Origin: Lentzea waywayandensis | GTDB taxonomy: Bacteria; Actinomycetota; Actinomycetes; Mycobacteriales; Pseudonocardiaceae | Direction: 5' to 3' | Assembly: GCF_900115955.1 (NCBI RefSeq) | Contig: NZ_FOYL01000020.1 | Coordinates: 62,582-126,581 of the forward strand | Length of the DNA stretch: 64,000 nucleotides | Shown here: positions 6,752-15,830 of the stretch, piece after piece | Layout of the letters: each line of letters begins with the position of its first letter | How positions within the stretch are numbered: the stretch's first letter is position 1 | Position numbers and translations under genes: made by a program | The notes under the pieces: generated by a model | Databases searched by the model: none | What the model was told of the DNA's origin: nothing | The model's input: the letters and a program-made list of their open reading frames with translations, nothing else

Positions 6752-9658
6752 TCAGCGGCGGCCTGTGGTCACCCACTCGTACTGTCCGCGCACCTCGTCG
6801 GCGCTGACAGCGCGGTCCAGGAACATGAGGCCGTCGAGGCGGCAGTTGCAGGCGTTGGTCTCGCGGTTGTTCTGCGGATGACTGCCGCCGATCTTGATCC
6901 CCCGCGGGTTCGTCGCCGAGGTGACGTCCGGTTCGGGTGCTCCGTTGATCTTCCACGGATCTCCCTTGACCGCATAGGTGCCCTCCACGGCCTTGCCGTC
7001 CACGTAGAGGCCGATCGTGCCGTTGTCGAAGTCGAACGTCCCGGCGAGGAACACCCACTTGTTCAACGGCAGCAGCGTCTTCCAGTCGGCGTTGGCCACG
7101 AAGAACTGCTTGTCACCGCCGTCCACACGACGACCGAGCGCGATCAGCCGCATCGCACCGTCGTGGTTCTCCGTCTCCAGCAACGCCCGCGCGGCGTGGC
7201 CGTCGGAGTCACCCGAGAGCACGCCCGCGATGCCGATGGCGCCGTAGAAGTCCGAGGTCCCCGACGAGTTGGAGTTCCGCGCGGGCGCCTCCCCGGTGAT
7301 CTTCACCCAGGTCATGATCGACATGCCGCGTGCCTTGCCGAACGCCTTCATCGACGAGACGCCGGACGAGCTGTAGACGCCCGCTTTCCAGTCGTCGTTG
7401 CTCTTGTTGTTCGGCCGCACCTGTTTGAGCTGCATCGACGTCCTGGAGCCCGGGAACGCACCGTCCTGGACCCGCATGGCCGCACCGCCGTTGATCAGCG
7501 AGATCGGCGTCCTGGAGTCGGCGCGGCCGAGGTCGTCCTCCTTCTTCGGGTCGGTGGCGGGATGCTCGAAGTCGTAGTGGTGCACGACCGCGGACGCGAT
7601 GCCCGGAGACACCTCGGGCGACGCCTCTGCCCGCACGGACGCGGCTTTGCCGGTGATCCGGAGGTCGGCGACACGGCCGACGTTGTCGAACGAGCCGAAC
7701 CCGACCCTGCCGGACTTCAGCACGGTGTTCGTCGCCGTCATCAACGGCTGCGACGAGCCGTCCACGTACACCGCGATCGCTCCGGTGTCCGCGCAGTGCG
7801 AGATGCGGACGCGGTGCCACTTCATGTCCGTCACGGCGGGTGCGGCGCCCACCGAGCCGTTCCACTGGTCGTCGATGCGCACGCGATCCGCGTTGTCCAC
7901 CAGGAAGATCCCGTTGTGCGGGTAGATCTTGTTGTCCGACGACAGGTGCGCGTAGTAGAAGCGGGTGTCGGACTGGTAGCCGAACACGATCACGACGTCG
8001 CGGTCCTTCTGCGAGACCGGCGTGTCGAGCCGCACCTGCGCGTCCACCGTCACGTTGCCGAACGCGGGCCCCTTGGTGACGACCGCGTACTCGTTGGGAC
8101 GCTTCGGACCAGGCCGCGCGGCGCCGGCCTTGGACAGCACCACCTCGTTGCCGGGGAACCGCCAGCGCGACGGCGAGACGGGCTTCCAGTCGCCGGCACC
8201 GGTGACCCCGCTGACCACGTCACTGCCGGAGTCGCAGGCCTGCTGGGTCGCGACGGTGCCGGTGACCTTCCAGATCTTGCCGTTCGCCTTGGCCAGCACG
8301 TAGAGCTCACCGGCCGCGTCCGTGCCGAACCGCAGGTCGACGCGGGACTTGCCGGCCAGCGACTGCATGGTCGTGCGCTTGCCCGCCGAGTCGTACACCG
8401 CGAGCTCGAACGTCTTCGCGATCGGCGCGCCGGCCCGCATGTCCTTCTCCTCGGCGTAGTACAGCAGGCCCTTCACGCCCTCGCCGTAGACGTACTTGCC
8501 CTGAAGGGAGGGAATCGCCGTGCCGCGGTAGACGAAACCGCCGATCAACGCGTTGCCGCTGTCCCCGCAGCCACCGCCCGGCCGGTTGTGGTCGAAGCCC
8601 GCGACCGGATAGGTGTAGCCGAACTTCGCGTCGTCGGCGGGCAACGGGTAGAGCTGGCACTTGGGGTCGTCGCGGCGGTAGGTCAGGTGGCCTTCCCGTT
8701 GTCCCCAGCCGAGATTGGCGCCGGGTTTGACCTCGTAGACCGACTCCACGACCTTCTCGCCGATGTGGCCGAGCAGCATCTTGCGCGTGCCACCGGAGTC
8801 CCAGCTGAACCGGTACGGGTCGCGCATGCCGATCGCGTACAGCTCGGCCAGCGCGCCCGGCCTGCCCAGGAACGGGTTCGACGGCGGGATGCCGTACTTC
8901 TTGTTGCCGCTGTTGGTTCCCGCGGGGTCGATGCGCAGGATCTTCCCCTGCGGCACCTTCACGTCCTGCGGCACGTCCGAGCGATAACCGATGCCACCGT
9001 CACCGACCGCCAGGTACAGCAGGTTGTCCGGACCGAAGCCGATCTCCTGGAAACCGTGCAGGTACATGGCGAACCCGATGCGCAGCAGCTCTCGGCGAGT
9101 GCCCGAGAACGCCGCGGCTTTCGGATTGGACGCGGTCCATTCGGTGATCACGCCGTGCACCACCGAGTTCGGTGAGGGCAGGTCGGGTGTGCGGTTCTTC
9201 AGCGCGTCCTTGGCCTCGGTGTGCGCGGTGTAGAACTTGCCGTTGCTCGCGAACTGCGGGTGGAACGCGACGAACCCGAACCCGCTGCCGAGTCCCTGGT
9301 GGTTGTGGAAGTTCGCGCCGATGGCCGAACGGACGTCCAGGTACGTCCGCTGCCCGCTGCCGTCGCGGTTCAGGGTGTACATCTTGCCGTTCATGTCCGG
9401 CACGTAGAACCTGCCGGAGCCGTCCGGAATTTCGCCGAGGTAGTTGACCCGGTTGTACTGCTTGAGCCTGCTGTCCCCGGCGGCGGGCGTGGTCGACGAC
9501 TGCGGAAGCCTTGCGATCTCCTGCAGTCGCACGCCCACGCCCGACGGCGCGGGCGCGGGAAGCGGGTCCGCGACCGGACCTGCCTGGGCGGCCGCCTGTG
9601 GCACCAGGGTGGCCGCCGCGACAGCCAGCGCGGCAACGATTGAGAGCGATCTGAACAT
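6752..9658 (-). CDS. secreted PQQ-dependent sugar dehydrogenase-like / lectin-like / LamG fusion protein
   Basis: A 968-residue secreted protein. It has a signal peptide (MFRSLSIVAALAVAAATLV), a glucose/sorbosone dehydrogenase-type propeller (VPDMNGKMYTLN, FHNHQGLGSGFGF, YLAVGDGGIGY, GHIGEKVVESVYEV) and a concanavalin-like domain from about residue 490 to 665. A short linker then leads to a LamG domain from about residue 690 to the end (YDFEHPATDP, IMTWVKITG, KIGGSHPQN). It matches, in order, the two separate overlapping genes at 4589-6646 and 3663-4592. A TGGGAAAGCGCTTACCA near-palindrome lies 25 bases before the ATG. It probably acts outside the cell on sugars or polysaccharide; the electron acceptor and substrate are unknown. 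Confidence 0.87.
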   Translation of the reverse strand: MFRSLSIVAALAVAAATLVPQAAAQAGPVADPLPAPAPSGVGVRLQEIARLPQSSTTPAAGDSRLKQYNRVNYLGEIPDGSGRFYVPDMNGKMYTLNRDGSGQRTYLDVRSAIGANFHNHQGLGSGFGFVAFHPQFASNGKFYTAHTEAKDALKNRTPDLPSPNSVVHGVITEWTASNPKAAAFSGTRRELLRIGFAMYLHGFQEIGFGPDNLLYLAVGDGGIGYRSDVPQDVKVPQGKILRIDPAGTNSGNKKYGIPPSNPFLGRPGALAELYAIGMRDPYRFSWDSGGTRKMLLGHIGEKVVESVYEVKPGANLGWGQREGHLTYRRDDPKCQLYPLPADDAKFGYTYPVAGFDHNRPGGGCGDSGNALIGGFVYRGTAIPSLQGKYVYGEGVKGLLYYAEEKDMRAGAPIAKTFELAVYDSAGKRTTMQSLAGKSRVDLRFGTDAAGELYVLAKANGKIWKVTGTVATQQACDSGSDVVSGVTGAGDWKPVSPSRWRFPGNEVVLSKAGAARPGPKRPNEYAVVTKGPAFGNVTVDAQVRLDTPVSQKDRDVVIVFGYQSDTRFYYAHLSSDNKIYPHNGIFLVDNADRVRIDDQWNGSVGAAPAVTDMKWHRVRISHCADTGAIAVYVDGSSQPLMTATNTVLKSGRVGFGSFDNVGRVADLRITGKAASVRAEASPEVSPGIASAVVHHYDFEHPATDPKKEDDLGRADSRTPISLINGGAAMRVQDGAFPGSRTSMQLKQVRPNNKSNDDWKAGVYSSSGVSSMKAFGKARGMSIMTWVKITGEAPARNSNSSGTSDFYGAIGIAGVLSGDSDGHAARALLETENHDGAMRLIALGRRVDGGDKQFFVANADWKTLLPLNKWVFLAGTFDFDNGTIGLYVDGKAVEGTYAVKGDPWKINGAPEPDVTSATNPRGIKIGGSHPQNNRETNACNCRLDGLMFLDRAVSADEVRGQYEWVTTGRR

Positions 9659-9683
9659 CGCGCACCACCTCGTGGAATCGGCT

Positions 9684-9700
9684 TGGGAAAGCGCTTACCA
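9684..9700. promoter_or_regulatory. LacI-family operator-like palindrome
   Basis: TGGGAAAGCGCTTACCA is an imperfect palindrome sharing the AAGCGCTT core with the perfect sites at 6688 and 12376. It lies 25 bases before the start of the fused dehydrogenase gene. It could also read toward the ABC ATPase gene end at 9728, but its spacing fits the dehydrogenase promoter. Confidence 0.7.
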
Positions 9701-9727
9701 CGCGGCGGCGAGCCAGACTCTACGCGC

Positions 9728-10537
9728 TCAGTCGTGCCCTGTCACGGCTCCCAGCAGGTCTCGGATGTGCGCGGTCGCCGAGGCGAACTCCGGACGGGCC
9801 ATCGTCGCGGAGTAGTCCCTGTCAGCGGGCAGGTCGACCTCGATGATCTCGTTGACCACCGCCGGGCGTCGCGTCAGCACGATCACCCGGTTCGCCAGGT
9901 ACACCGACTCCGCGATCGAGTGCGTCACGAGCAGCACCGTCGTGCCGGTCTCCCGCCACACCCGGTGCAGCTCGACGTTCATCTGCTCGCGGGTCAACGC
10001 GTCCAGGGCGCCGAACGGCTCGTCCATCAGCAACACGCGCGGCTGGTGCAACAACGCCCGGCACAACGCAACACGCTGCTGCATGCCACCGGACAACTCG
10101 TGCGGCAGAGCGTTCTCGAACCCGGACAACCCGGTCATCTCGATGAGCTCGTCCGCCCGCTTGCCCGCCTCGGCCGAGTTCATCCCGCGCATCTCGGCCT
10201 GAAGCAGGATGTTCCTGCGCGCCGACCGCCACTCCAGCAACGCGGCCCGCTGGAACACGAACCCGATGTCGTGCCGCGGCCCGCGCACCTGCTCGCCGAG
10301 CAGCGTCACCGTGCCCGACGACGGCGCCAGCAAACCGGACACCAGCTTCAGCAACGTCGACTTGCCGCAGCCGGACGGCCCGACGATGGACACGAACTCG
10401 CCCGGCGCGACGTCGAGCGAGACCTGCTGGATCGCCGTCACCTCCGCGCGCTTCGACTGGAAGCGCACGGAGACGTCGTTGATCGCGACGGCGGAGGTGG
10501 AGACAGTCACATCAGTGCTCATCCCTGCGGTGCTCAT
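9728..10537 (-). CDS. NitT/TauT-type ABC transporter ATP-binding protein
   Basis: A 269-residue ABC ATPase. Walker A is GPSGCGKSTLL near residue 53, the Q-loop is VFQRAALLEW, the signature LSGGMQQRVALCRAL, and Walker B LLMDEPFGALDALTR; the H-loop is in VTHSIAESV. EWRSARRN and the short C terminus place it with SsuB/TauB/ThiZ-type importers. The ATG at 10537 overlaps the stop of the binding-protein gene as ATGA, which decides it over a second ATG 15 bases downstream. It powers the permease encoded at 11538-12359. Confidence 0.92.
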   Translation of the reverse strand: MSTAGMSTDVTVSTSAVAINDVSVRFQSKRAEVTAIQQVSLDVAPGEFVSIVGPSGCGKSTLLKLVSGLLAPSSGTVTLLGEQVRGPRHDIGFVFQRAALLEWRSARRNILLQAEMRGMNSAEAGKRADELIEMTGLSGFENALPHELSGGMQQRVALCRALLHQPRVLLMDEPFGALDALTREQMNVELHRVWRETGTTVLLVTHSIAESVYLANRVIVLTRRPAVVNEIIEVDLPADRDYSATMARPEFASATAHIRDLLGAVTGHD

Positions 10538-11541
10538 CCCTTCGGGGCAACGCTTTCTTCCCAGTAGGCCGACGGCTCGGAAGCCTCCTTGATGATGCCG
10601 GTCTTCTGGAAGGTCTCGATGGTCTTCTTCCAGTCGTCCAAGGTGTTGACGCCCGGCGCCTTGCCCTTCGTGGCATCGGTGTGCAGCAACGTCAGCGTCG
10701 TCTTGAACTGCTCCAGCACCACCGTCGGCGACGGCAACTGCTCGGCGGCGCCCTTCATCGACTCGGCCGCGGCCTCCGGCGCCTTCTCGGCCGCCGTCCA
10801 CGCCTCCTGCGTCGCCGCGACCATCTTCTTCACCAGGCCGGGGTCCTTCTGCAGCATGGTCTTCGAGGTCAGCAGCCCGTTGCTGAAGTAGTTCAGCCCG
10901 AACTCGGAGAACCGCAGGTAGCCGACGTCCTTGCCGGACTTCTCCTTGATCGTCGGCCCCTGGTCGGACGCGAACCCGAGCAGCACGTCGGTGCGGTTGG
11001 AGATGACCGCGGCCATCTTGCCCGCCGGGTCGATGTTCTGGATCGAGACGTCCGACTCCTGCATGCCGTTCTGCTTCAGGAAAGCCGGGAACGTCTTCGT
11101 CAGCGCGTCCCCCGCGGTCGTGGCGACGGACTTGCCCTTGAGGTCCTCGGGCTTCTTGATGTTCTTGTCGGTGAAGAACTGCACGGACGCCGGAGTGGTC
11201 TGCAGGAACACCCCGATGCTCTTGGCCGGCACGCCCTGCTCGACGGCCGTGGCGAGCGCCGACGTGTCGGCCCAGCCGAAGTCCGTCTGGCCGGCGCCGG
11301 TCGCCGTGACGGTCTTGCCGGAGCCCTGGCCCGCCTGGATCTTCAGCTTGATGCCGTGCTTCTCGTAGATGCCTTGCTTGACCCCGTAGTAGAACGGCGC
11401 GTGCTCGCCGTACGGGTACCAGTTGAGGGTCAGCGTGACCTCTTTGACCTCACCGCCGGATTCGGACGTCGTGCCGCCGCCCCCACCGCAGGCGGCAACC
11501 ACCAGCAACGCGGGGAGAAGACCTGCGAGCAGTTTCCTCAT
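10534..11541 (-). CDS. NMT1/ThiY-like ABC transporter substrate-binding lipoprotein
   Basis: A 335-residue exported lipoprotein with a lipobox ending at VVAAC and a Gly/Ser linker. The NMT1/THI5-like fold is seen in LTLNWYPYGEHAPFYYGVK, GVPAKSIGVF, LKGKSVATTAGDAL and SNRTDVLLGF. NWYP and HAPFYYG recall binding proteins for thiamine pyrimidine precursors and related small ring compounds, but the family also carries sulfonates and nitriles. The sequestered ligand cannot be named. ATGA overlaps link it to the permease before it and the ATPase after it. Confidence 0.9.
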   Translation of the reverse strand: MRKLLAGLLPALLVVAACGGGGGTTSESGGEVKEVTLTLNWYPYGEHAPFYYGVKQGIYEKHGIKLKIQAGQGSGKTVTATGAGQTDFGWADTSALATAVEQGVPAKSIGVFLQTTPASVQFFTDKNIKKPEDLKGKSVATTAGDALTKTFPAFLKQNGMQESDVSIQNIDPAGKMAAVISNRTDVLLGFASDQGPTIKEKSGKDVGYLRFSEFGLNYFSNGLLTSKTMLQKDPGLVKKMVAATQEAWTAAEKAPEAAAESMKGAAEQLPSPTVVLEQFKTTLTLLHTDATKGKAPGVNTLDDWKKTIETFQKTGIIKEASEPSAYWEESVAPKG

Positions 11542-12359
11542 GACCCACCTTTCGCGAGAAGGGTTGTGACGGCGGCGCCGCGCCGGCTGGCGTGCCACGG
11601 CAGCATCAGCTTTTCGGCGAGGTCGAGCAGGAGGAAGAGCAGGACACCGACCAGCGAGATGACGATCAGGCCCGCGAACAGCATCGGGGTGTCCATGTTG
11701 CCGTTGGCCTGCAGGATCACGTACCCGAGGCCTTCGTTGGAGCCGACGAACTCACCGACCACGGCACCGGTCACGGCGAGCGTGACCGCGACCTTCAGGC
11801 CCGCGAACAGGTGCGGCAGCGCGGCTGGGAAGCGGATCTTCACGAACGTCTTGACCGGGCCGCCGCCCATCGTGGCCGCGAGTTCGAGCATCTCGGTGTC
11901 GACCGATTTGAGACCGGTGACCGTGGAGATCACGACGGGGAAGAACGCCATCAGCACGGCCACGATCACCTTGGGCTCGAAGCCGAAGCCGAGCCACACC
12001 ACGAACAGCGGCGCGATGGCGATCTTCGGGATGACCTGCGCGAACAGCAGGATCGGGTAGGCGGTGCTCTCGACGGTCCTGGAGTAGACCATCGCGACGG
12101 CCATGAGCACGCCGAGGATGCCCGCGATGACGAAGCCGAGGATCGTCTCGTAGGTGGTCACCCAGGTGTGACCCGAGAGGTAGGACCACTTGTCGACCAG
12201 CAGGCCGAAGGTCTTGGCCGGGGACGGCACGAGGTAGGCCTCGACCAGGCCGGTGACGGTGACGAGGTGCCAGATCGCGAGGCAGGCGGCGAGCAACGCG
12301 GCCGGACGCCAGGTCCGTTCCACGACGCCGCGCCAGCGGTCCGCCTGAACCGTGTTCAC
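11538..12359 (-). CDS. NitT/TauT-type ABC transporter permease
   Basis: A 273-residue inner-membrane permease with about six hydrophobic helices. The EAA loop reads ELAATMGGGPVKTFVKIRFPAALP, typical of SsuC/TauC-like permeases. The first gene of a three-gene importer operon. The GTG at 12359 is chosen because GGGAG lies about seven bases before it and it lies 16 bases after a LacI-type operator. The downstream lipoprotein gene starts inside its stop codon. Confidence 0.92.
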   Translation of the reverse strand: MNTVQADRWRGVVERTWRPAALLAACLAIWHLVTVTGLVEAYLVPSPAKTFGLLVDKWSYLSGHTWVTTYETILGFVIAGILGVLMAVAMVYSRTVESTAYPILLFAQVIPKIAIAPLFVVWLGFGFEPKVIVAVLMAFFPVVISTVTGLKSVDTEMLELAATMGGGPVKTFVKIRFPAALPHLFAGLKVAVTLAVTGAVVGEFVGSNEGLGYVILQANGNMDTPMLFAGLIVISLVGVLLFLLLDLAEKLMLPWHASRRGAAVTTLLAKGGS

Positions 12360-12375
12360 AAAGCTCCCTCGGGTC

Positions 12376-12389
12376 GGAAAGCGCTTTCC
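12376..12389. promoter_or_regulatory. LacI-family operator-like palindrome
   Basis: A second perfect copy of GGAAAGCGCTTTCC, 16 bases before the GTG start of the permease gene. Being identical to the site at 6688, it suggests the importer and the PQQ-type dehydrogenases are controlled together. Confidence 0.75.
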
Positions 12390-12482
12390 CGTACGCTATG
12401 TCCGACCCACTGAACGGTCAAGAAGCAGGAGCGACGAAGCGGCCGCGGTGACGACTGAATCGATTTTCCCGGCTATTAGGCA

Positions 12483-13166
12483 TTAGCTGTAGGTGTTGCC
12501 CGCGTGGTCGCGGCCGCGCGCGAGGTAGATCTTGTGGCTGTCCGGCTTCAAGAACCGGACGGTCGTCGGCATGTATCTCATGGTGTAGCCGCAACGGCGC
12601 AACGTGCTGCGGTTCGGCGGACTGCCGTGCACCAGCATGGCCGAGTGCACGCTGCACGCCCCGCGCTCCAGTTCCACATCGACGGCGCGTGACTCGTCCA
12701 CCGCCGTTTCCTGGTTGAAGAACGAGTCGGCGGTGCCGGTGTGCTCGGCAGCGGTGAGATGACTGCCCGGAATGACGCGCAGGCAGCCGTTCTCGACGGT
12801 CGACGGGTCGATCGCCAGCCACACCGTGATCGCGTCGCCCGCGGGGTCGATGCTGTCGCGCCAGAAGTGCGCGTCCTGGTGCCACGGCACGGGTTTGCCG
12901 TCGCCGGCGGGCTTGCAGATGAAGTGCGACGAGAACAACGCGATGTCCGGGCCGATCAGCGACTCGACGAGGTCCAGCACGTCGGGGTCCAGCAGCCACT
13001 CGAACAGCGCCGGGTCGGTCAGGTGCGGCACGTCCATGTGCTCGGGACGCTGCCCCTCCGGCAGCGCCGCCAGCTTGGCCTCGAAGTGCGCGGCCAGTGC
13101 CTCGAACCTCGCCGGTGCCAGCACGCTCGCGTGCGTCTCGTAGCCATCCTTCTCGAACATCGTCAC
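12483..13166 (-). CDS. phytanoyl-CoA dioxygenase (PhyH) family Fe(II)/2-oxoglutarate oxygenase
   Basis: A 227-residue non-haem iron dioxygenase. The iron ligands are visible: His96 and Asp98 in WHQDAHFW, and the distal His180 in VHGSPPN followed by Arg (RRCGYTMRYMP region) for 2-oxoglutarate. PGSHLTAAEH is the usual PhyH strand. The enzyme would hydroxylate a small substrate using 2-oxoglutarate and oxygen. GTGA at 13163-13166 couples it to the ABC ATPase gene, which favours the GTG at 13166 over the ATG two codons later. As last gene of a sugar-type ABC operon it may act on what the transporter imports. Other members hydroxylate amino acids, 2-aminoethylphosphonate or antibiotics, so the substrate stays open. 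Confidence 0.88.
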   Translation of the reverse strand: MTMFEKDGYETHASVLAPARFEALAAHFEAKLAALPEGQRPEHMDVPHLTDPALFEWLLDPDVLDLVESLIGPDIALFSSHFICKPAGDGKPVPWHQDAHFWRDSIDPAGDAITVWLAIDPSTVENGCLRVIPGSHLTAAEHTGTADSFFNQETAVDESRAVDVELERGACSVHSAMLVHGSPPNRSTLRRCGYTMRYMPTTVRFLKPDSHKIYLARGRDHAGNTYS

Positions 13167-14146
13167 CTCACGAGTAGGCCGGTCTCCTTGTCATAGCGCA
13201 GAACGCGTGCGGGCGGGGCGTCCACGGTCACCGTCGTGCCGATGGCGGGCTCGTCGTCCTCGGGCACGATGTAGCCGATCTGCTCCTCGCCGCAGTCCAG
13301 TGTCACCAGCGACGTCACGCCGAGGTTCTCCACAATGGACACCTCGCCGCCGAACAGGCCGTCGGCCGCGGGCGACAGGTACTCGGGGCGCACGCCGATG
13401 ATCTCCGAGCCGCGCGGTACGAGGTTCATGGGCGTCGAGCCGATGAAGTTGGCCACGAACGTGTCCGCGGGCCGCTGGAACACCTCGCGCGGCGTGCCGA
13501 GCTGCCGGATCCGGCCCGCGTCCATCACCGCGATCCGATCGGCCAGCGCCAGCGCCTCGGCCTGGTCGTGCGTGACGAACACCGTCGTCAACGCGAGCTC
13601 TCGTTGCAGTTTCTTGAGGAACGTGCGGGCTTCCAGCCGCAGCCGTGCGTCCAGATTGGACAGAGGTTCGTCGAGCAGCAGCACCTCGGCCGACGCGGCG
13701 ACGGCGCGGGCGAGCGCCGCCCGTTGCTGCTGGCCACCCGATAGCTGGCCGGGCCGGCGGTCCAGCAACTCCCCCAGGCTCAGCCCTCGAGCGGTCCGCG
13801 CGGCGGTCTCCTGCTGCACGGACTTCGCGACGCCCCGCACCCGCAGCGGGTAGGCGATGTTCTCCGCCACCGTCATGTGCGGGAACAGCGCGTAGTCCTG
13901 GAACACCATCGCAACCCGGCGGTCTCCGGGCTGTAGCCGCGTGACGTCCCGGTCGCCGATCGCCACGGCCCCGTCGGTGGCGCCTTCCAGACCTGCGATC
14001 GTGCGCAGCAACGTGGTCTTGCCGCACCCGGACGGGCCGAGCAGGGCGAACAGCTCGCCGTCGGCGATCTCGAGGTCCAGCTCGTCCACCGCCCGCACCC
14101 CGTTGGGGTACACGGTGGACAGACCCTCGACAGTGATACCCGCCAT
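13163..14146 (-). CDS. carbohydrate-type (MalK/UgpC/PotA-like) ABC transporter ATP-binding protein
   Basis: A 327-residue ABC ATPase with a C-terminal OB-type (TOBE) domain. Walker A is GPSGCGKTTLL, the Q-loop VFQDYALFPHMTV, the signature LSGGQQQRAALARAV and Walker B VLLLDEPLSNLDARL. EIIGVRPEYLSP begins the regulatory TOBE part near residue 245. Its start codon shares a base with the stop of the second permease (TGATG). It energises the two permeases of the same operon. It is somewhat shorter than MalK (about 370 residues), closer to PotA/FbpC length. Confidence 0.92.
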   Translation of the reverse strand: MAGITVEGLSTVYPNGVRAVDELDLEIADGELFALLGPSGCGKTTLLRTIAGLEGATDGAVAIGDRDVTRLQPGDRRVAMVFQDYALFPHMTVAENIAYPLRVRGVAKSVQQETAARTARGLSLGELLDRRPGQLSGGQQQRAALARAVAASAEVLLLDEPLSNLDARLRLEARTFLKKLQRELALTTVFVTHDQAEALALADRIAVMDAGRIRQLGTPREVFQRPADTFVANFIGSTPMNLVPRGSEIIGVRPEYLSPAADGLFGGEVSIVENLGVTSLVTLDCGEEQIGYIVPEDDEPAIGTTVTVDAPPARVLRYDKETGLLVR

Positions 14147-14967
14147 CAGCTCTTGATGCCTCCGTGGAATCGGAACCCGTACCGCTTGTTCACGAACAGG
14201 TACAGCACGACCACCGGGATCGAGTACAGCAGCGAGAACACCGGGATCACCGTCAGGTTGGCGCTGCCGCCCTCGTCGTACAGGGTGCGCAGCAGCACCG
14301 CCGCCGGCTGCTGACCGACGTCGCGCAGCAGCAGGAACGGCAGCAGGAAGTTGCCCCAGGCGTTGACGAACGCCCACACGAAGATCGTCGCGACACCGGG
14401 CCGCGCGACGGGCAGCACGACGTGACTGAGAACCTGCCGGGGAGAGGCGCCGAACACCCGCGCCGACTCCTCGTACGAGCGCGGCACGGCGTCCATGAAG
14501 TCCTTGAGGATGAAGATGGCCGCGGGCAGCATGCCGCCCGCGATCACCAGTGCCGTGCCGAACTGCGAGTTGATCAGGCCGAGCTGGAGCATCATCACGA
14601 AGATCGGCACCATCGCGGCCGTCCCCGTGACCACTGAAGACAACAACAGCAGCAGGTACAGCAGCAGATCCCGGCCCGGAATCCGCACTCGTGACAACGC
14701 GTAGGCCGCCAGCGCCGCGAGCACCGTCGTCACCACGGTCGCGACCACGCACAGCACCAACGAGTTGAGCAACGACGTCAGCGCGTACGGGTGGTCGAAG
14801 GTCGCCACGACGTTGCGCAGCGTCCAGTCCGGCCACCGCAATCCCAGGCCGGGCTTCGCGTCGAACGGCGCGGACGCCAGCCACAGCATCGGCACCGCGA
14901 AGAACGCCAGCACCAGCGTGATCAGCACGTAGAAGCCGATCCGCCGCACGATCCACAGAGGACTCAT
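14146..14967 (-). CDS. carbohydrate ABC transporter permease, MalG type
   Basis: A 273-residue permease with six predicted membrane helices. The EAA motif reads YEESARVFGASPRQVLSHVVLP followed closely by ARPGVATIFVW, as in MalG/UgpE. An ATGA overlap with the upstream permease gene fixes the ATG at 14967. It forms the channel with the product of 14964-15830. Confidence 0.92.
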   Translation of the reverse strand: MSPLWIVRRIGFYVLITLVLAFFAVPMLWLASAPFDAKPGLGLRWPDWTLRNVVATFDHPYALTSLLNSLVLCVVATVVTTVLAALAAYALSRVRIPGRDLLLYLLLLLSSVVTGTAAMVPIFVMMLQLGLINSQFGTALVIAGGMLPAAIFILKDFMDAVPRSYEESARVFGASPRQVLSHVVLPVARPGVATIFVWAFVNAWGNFLLPFLLLRDVGQQPAAVLLRTLYDEGGSANLTVIPVFSLLYSIPVVVLYLFVNKRYGFRFHGGIKS

Positions 14968-15830
14968 GCACGCCTCCGCAGCAACCGCAGGTAAACCAGG
15001 GCCACAACCAGATTTCCCACCAGCAGCAGCATCGACATCGCGGACGCGTACCCGAGCTGACCGCCCTCCAGCGCCTGCCGGTAGATCAGCACCGGCAGCA
15101 CCTCGGACTGGTGGTTCGGCCCGCCGGCGGTCAGCAGGAACGGCGTGAAGTCGTTGGCCGTCCACAGGCTGATCAGCAGGGTGTTCGTCAGCACGTGGCC
15201 GCGGATGTGCGGGAACACCACGTCCCGCACGGTCTGCCGGCCGGACGCGCCCATCAGCCGCGCGGTCTCCAGTTGCGACGGCGGCACCGCGGCCAGCGCC
15301 GAGGTGTAGAGCAGCATCGAGAACGCCGTGCCGCGCCAGATGTTGAAGATGATCAGGCTCGTCATCGGGTACTGCACCAGCCAGGCCGTCTGCGGCGAGC
15401 CGAGCAGCAGACCGAGCGTGCCGGTGTCGCGGCTGAGCACCGCGAACCACAGGTACGCCACCACCGTGCCCGGCAGGATCCACGCGAGCAGCACGAGCCC
15501 CTCGACGGTCCGCCGCAGCCCTGGCCGCACCATCCGCAGCAGCCACGCCAGCGCGAACCCGAGCACGTTCTGCCCGATCACCGCCGACCCGAGCACGAAC
15601 AACGCCGTGAGCCACAGCGAGTTCGTGAACAACGGGTCGCGCACGGCCTCGACGACGTTGTCCAGGCCGACGACCTGCGGGTTGGCCGCCGCGGGCCCGG
15701 TGAGCTGGTAGTTCGTGACGCCGATGTAGAGCGTCCACAGCGCCGGGAAGACGAGGAAGACCCCGATCAGCACCAGCGCGGGCGTGACGAACCCCAGAGC
15801 GCGCCGGACGCCCAGCCCGGAGCTATCCAA
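14964..15830 (-). CDS. carbohydrate ABC transporter permease, MalF/UgpA type
   Basis: A 288-residue permease with about six helices. The EAA loop is ETARLMGASGRQTVRDVVFPHI, and the WTANDFTPFLLTAGGP segment is typical of UgpA-like subunits. The start is a TTG at 15830, placed eight bases inside the end of the binding-protein gene; no ATG or GTG fits better. Third-from-last overlap in a five-gene operon. Confidence 0.9.
   Translation of the reverse strand: MDSSGLGVRRALGFVTPALVLIGVFLVFPALWTLYIGVTNYQLTGPAAANPQVVGLDNVVEAVRDPLFTNSLWLTALFVLGSAVIGQNVLGFALAWLLRMVRPGLRRTVEGLVLLAWILPGTVVAYLWFAVLSRDTGTLGLLLGSPQTAWLVQYPMTSLIIFNIWRGTAFSMLLYTSALAAVPPSQLETARLMGASGRQTVRDVVFPHIRGHVLTNTLLISLWTANDFTPFLLTAGGPNHQSEVLPVLIYRQALEGGQLGYASAMSMLLLVGNLVVALVYLRLLRRRA

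Noticed and set aside
6878..9175. Long plus-strand open frame opposite the fused dehydrogenase
   Set aside because: Same reasons; no domain motifs and no ribosome site.
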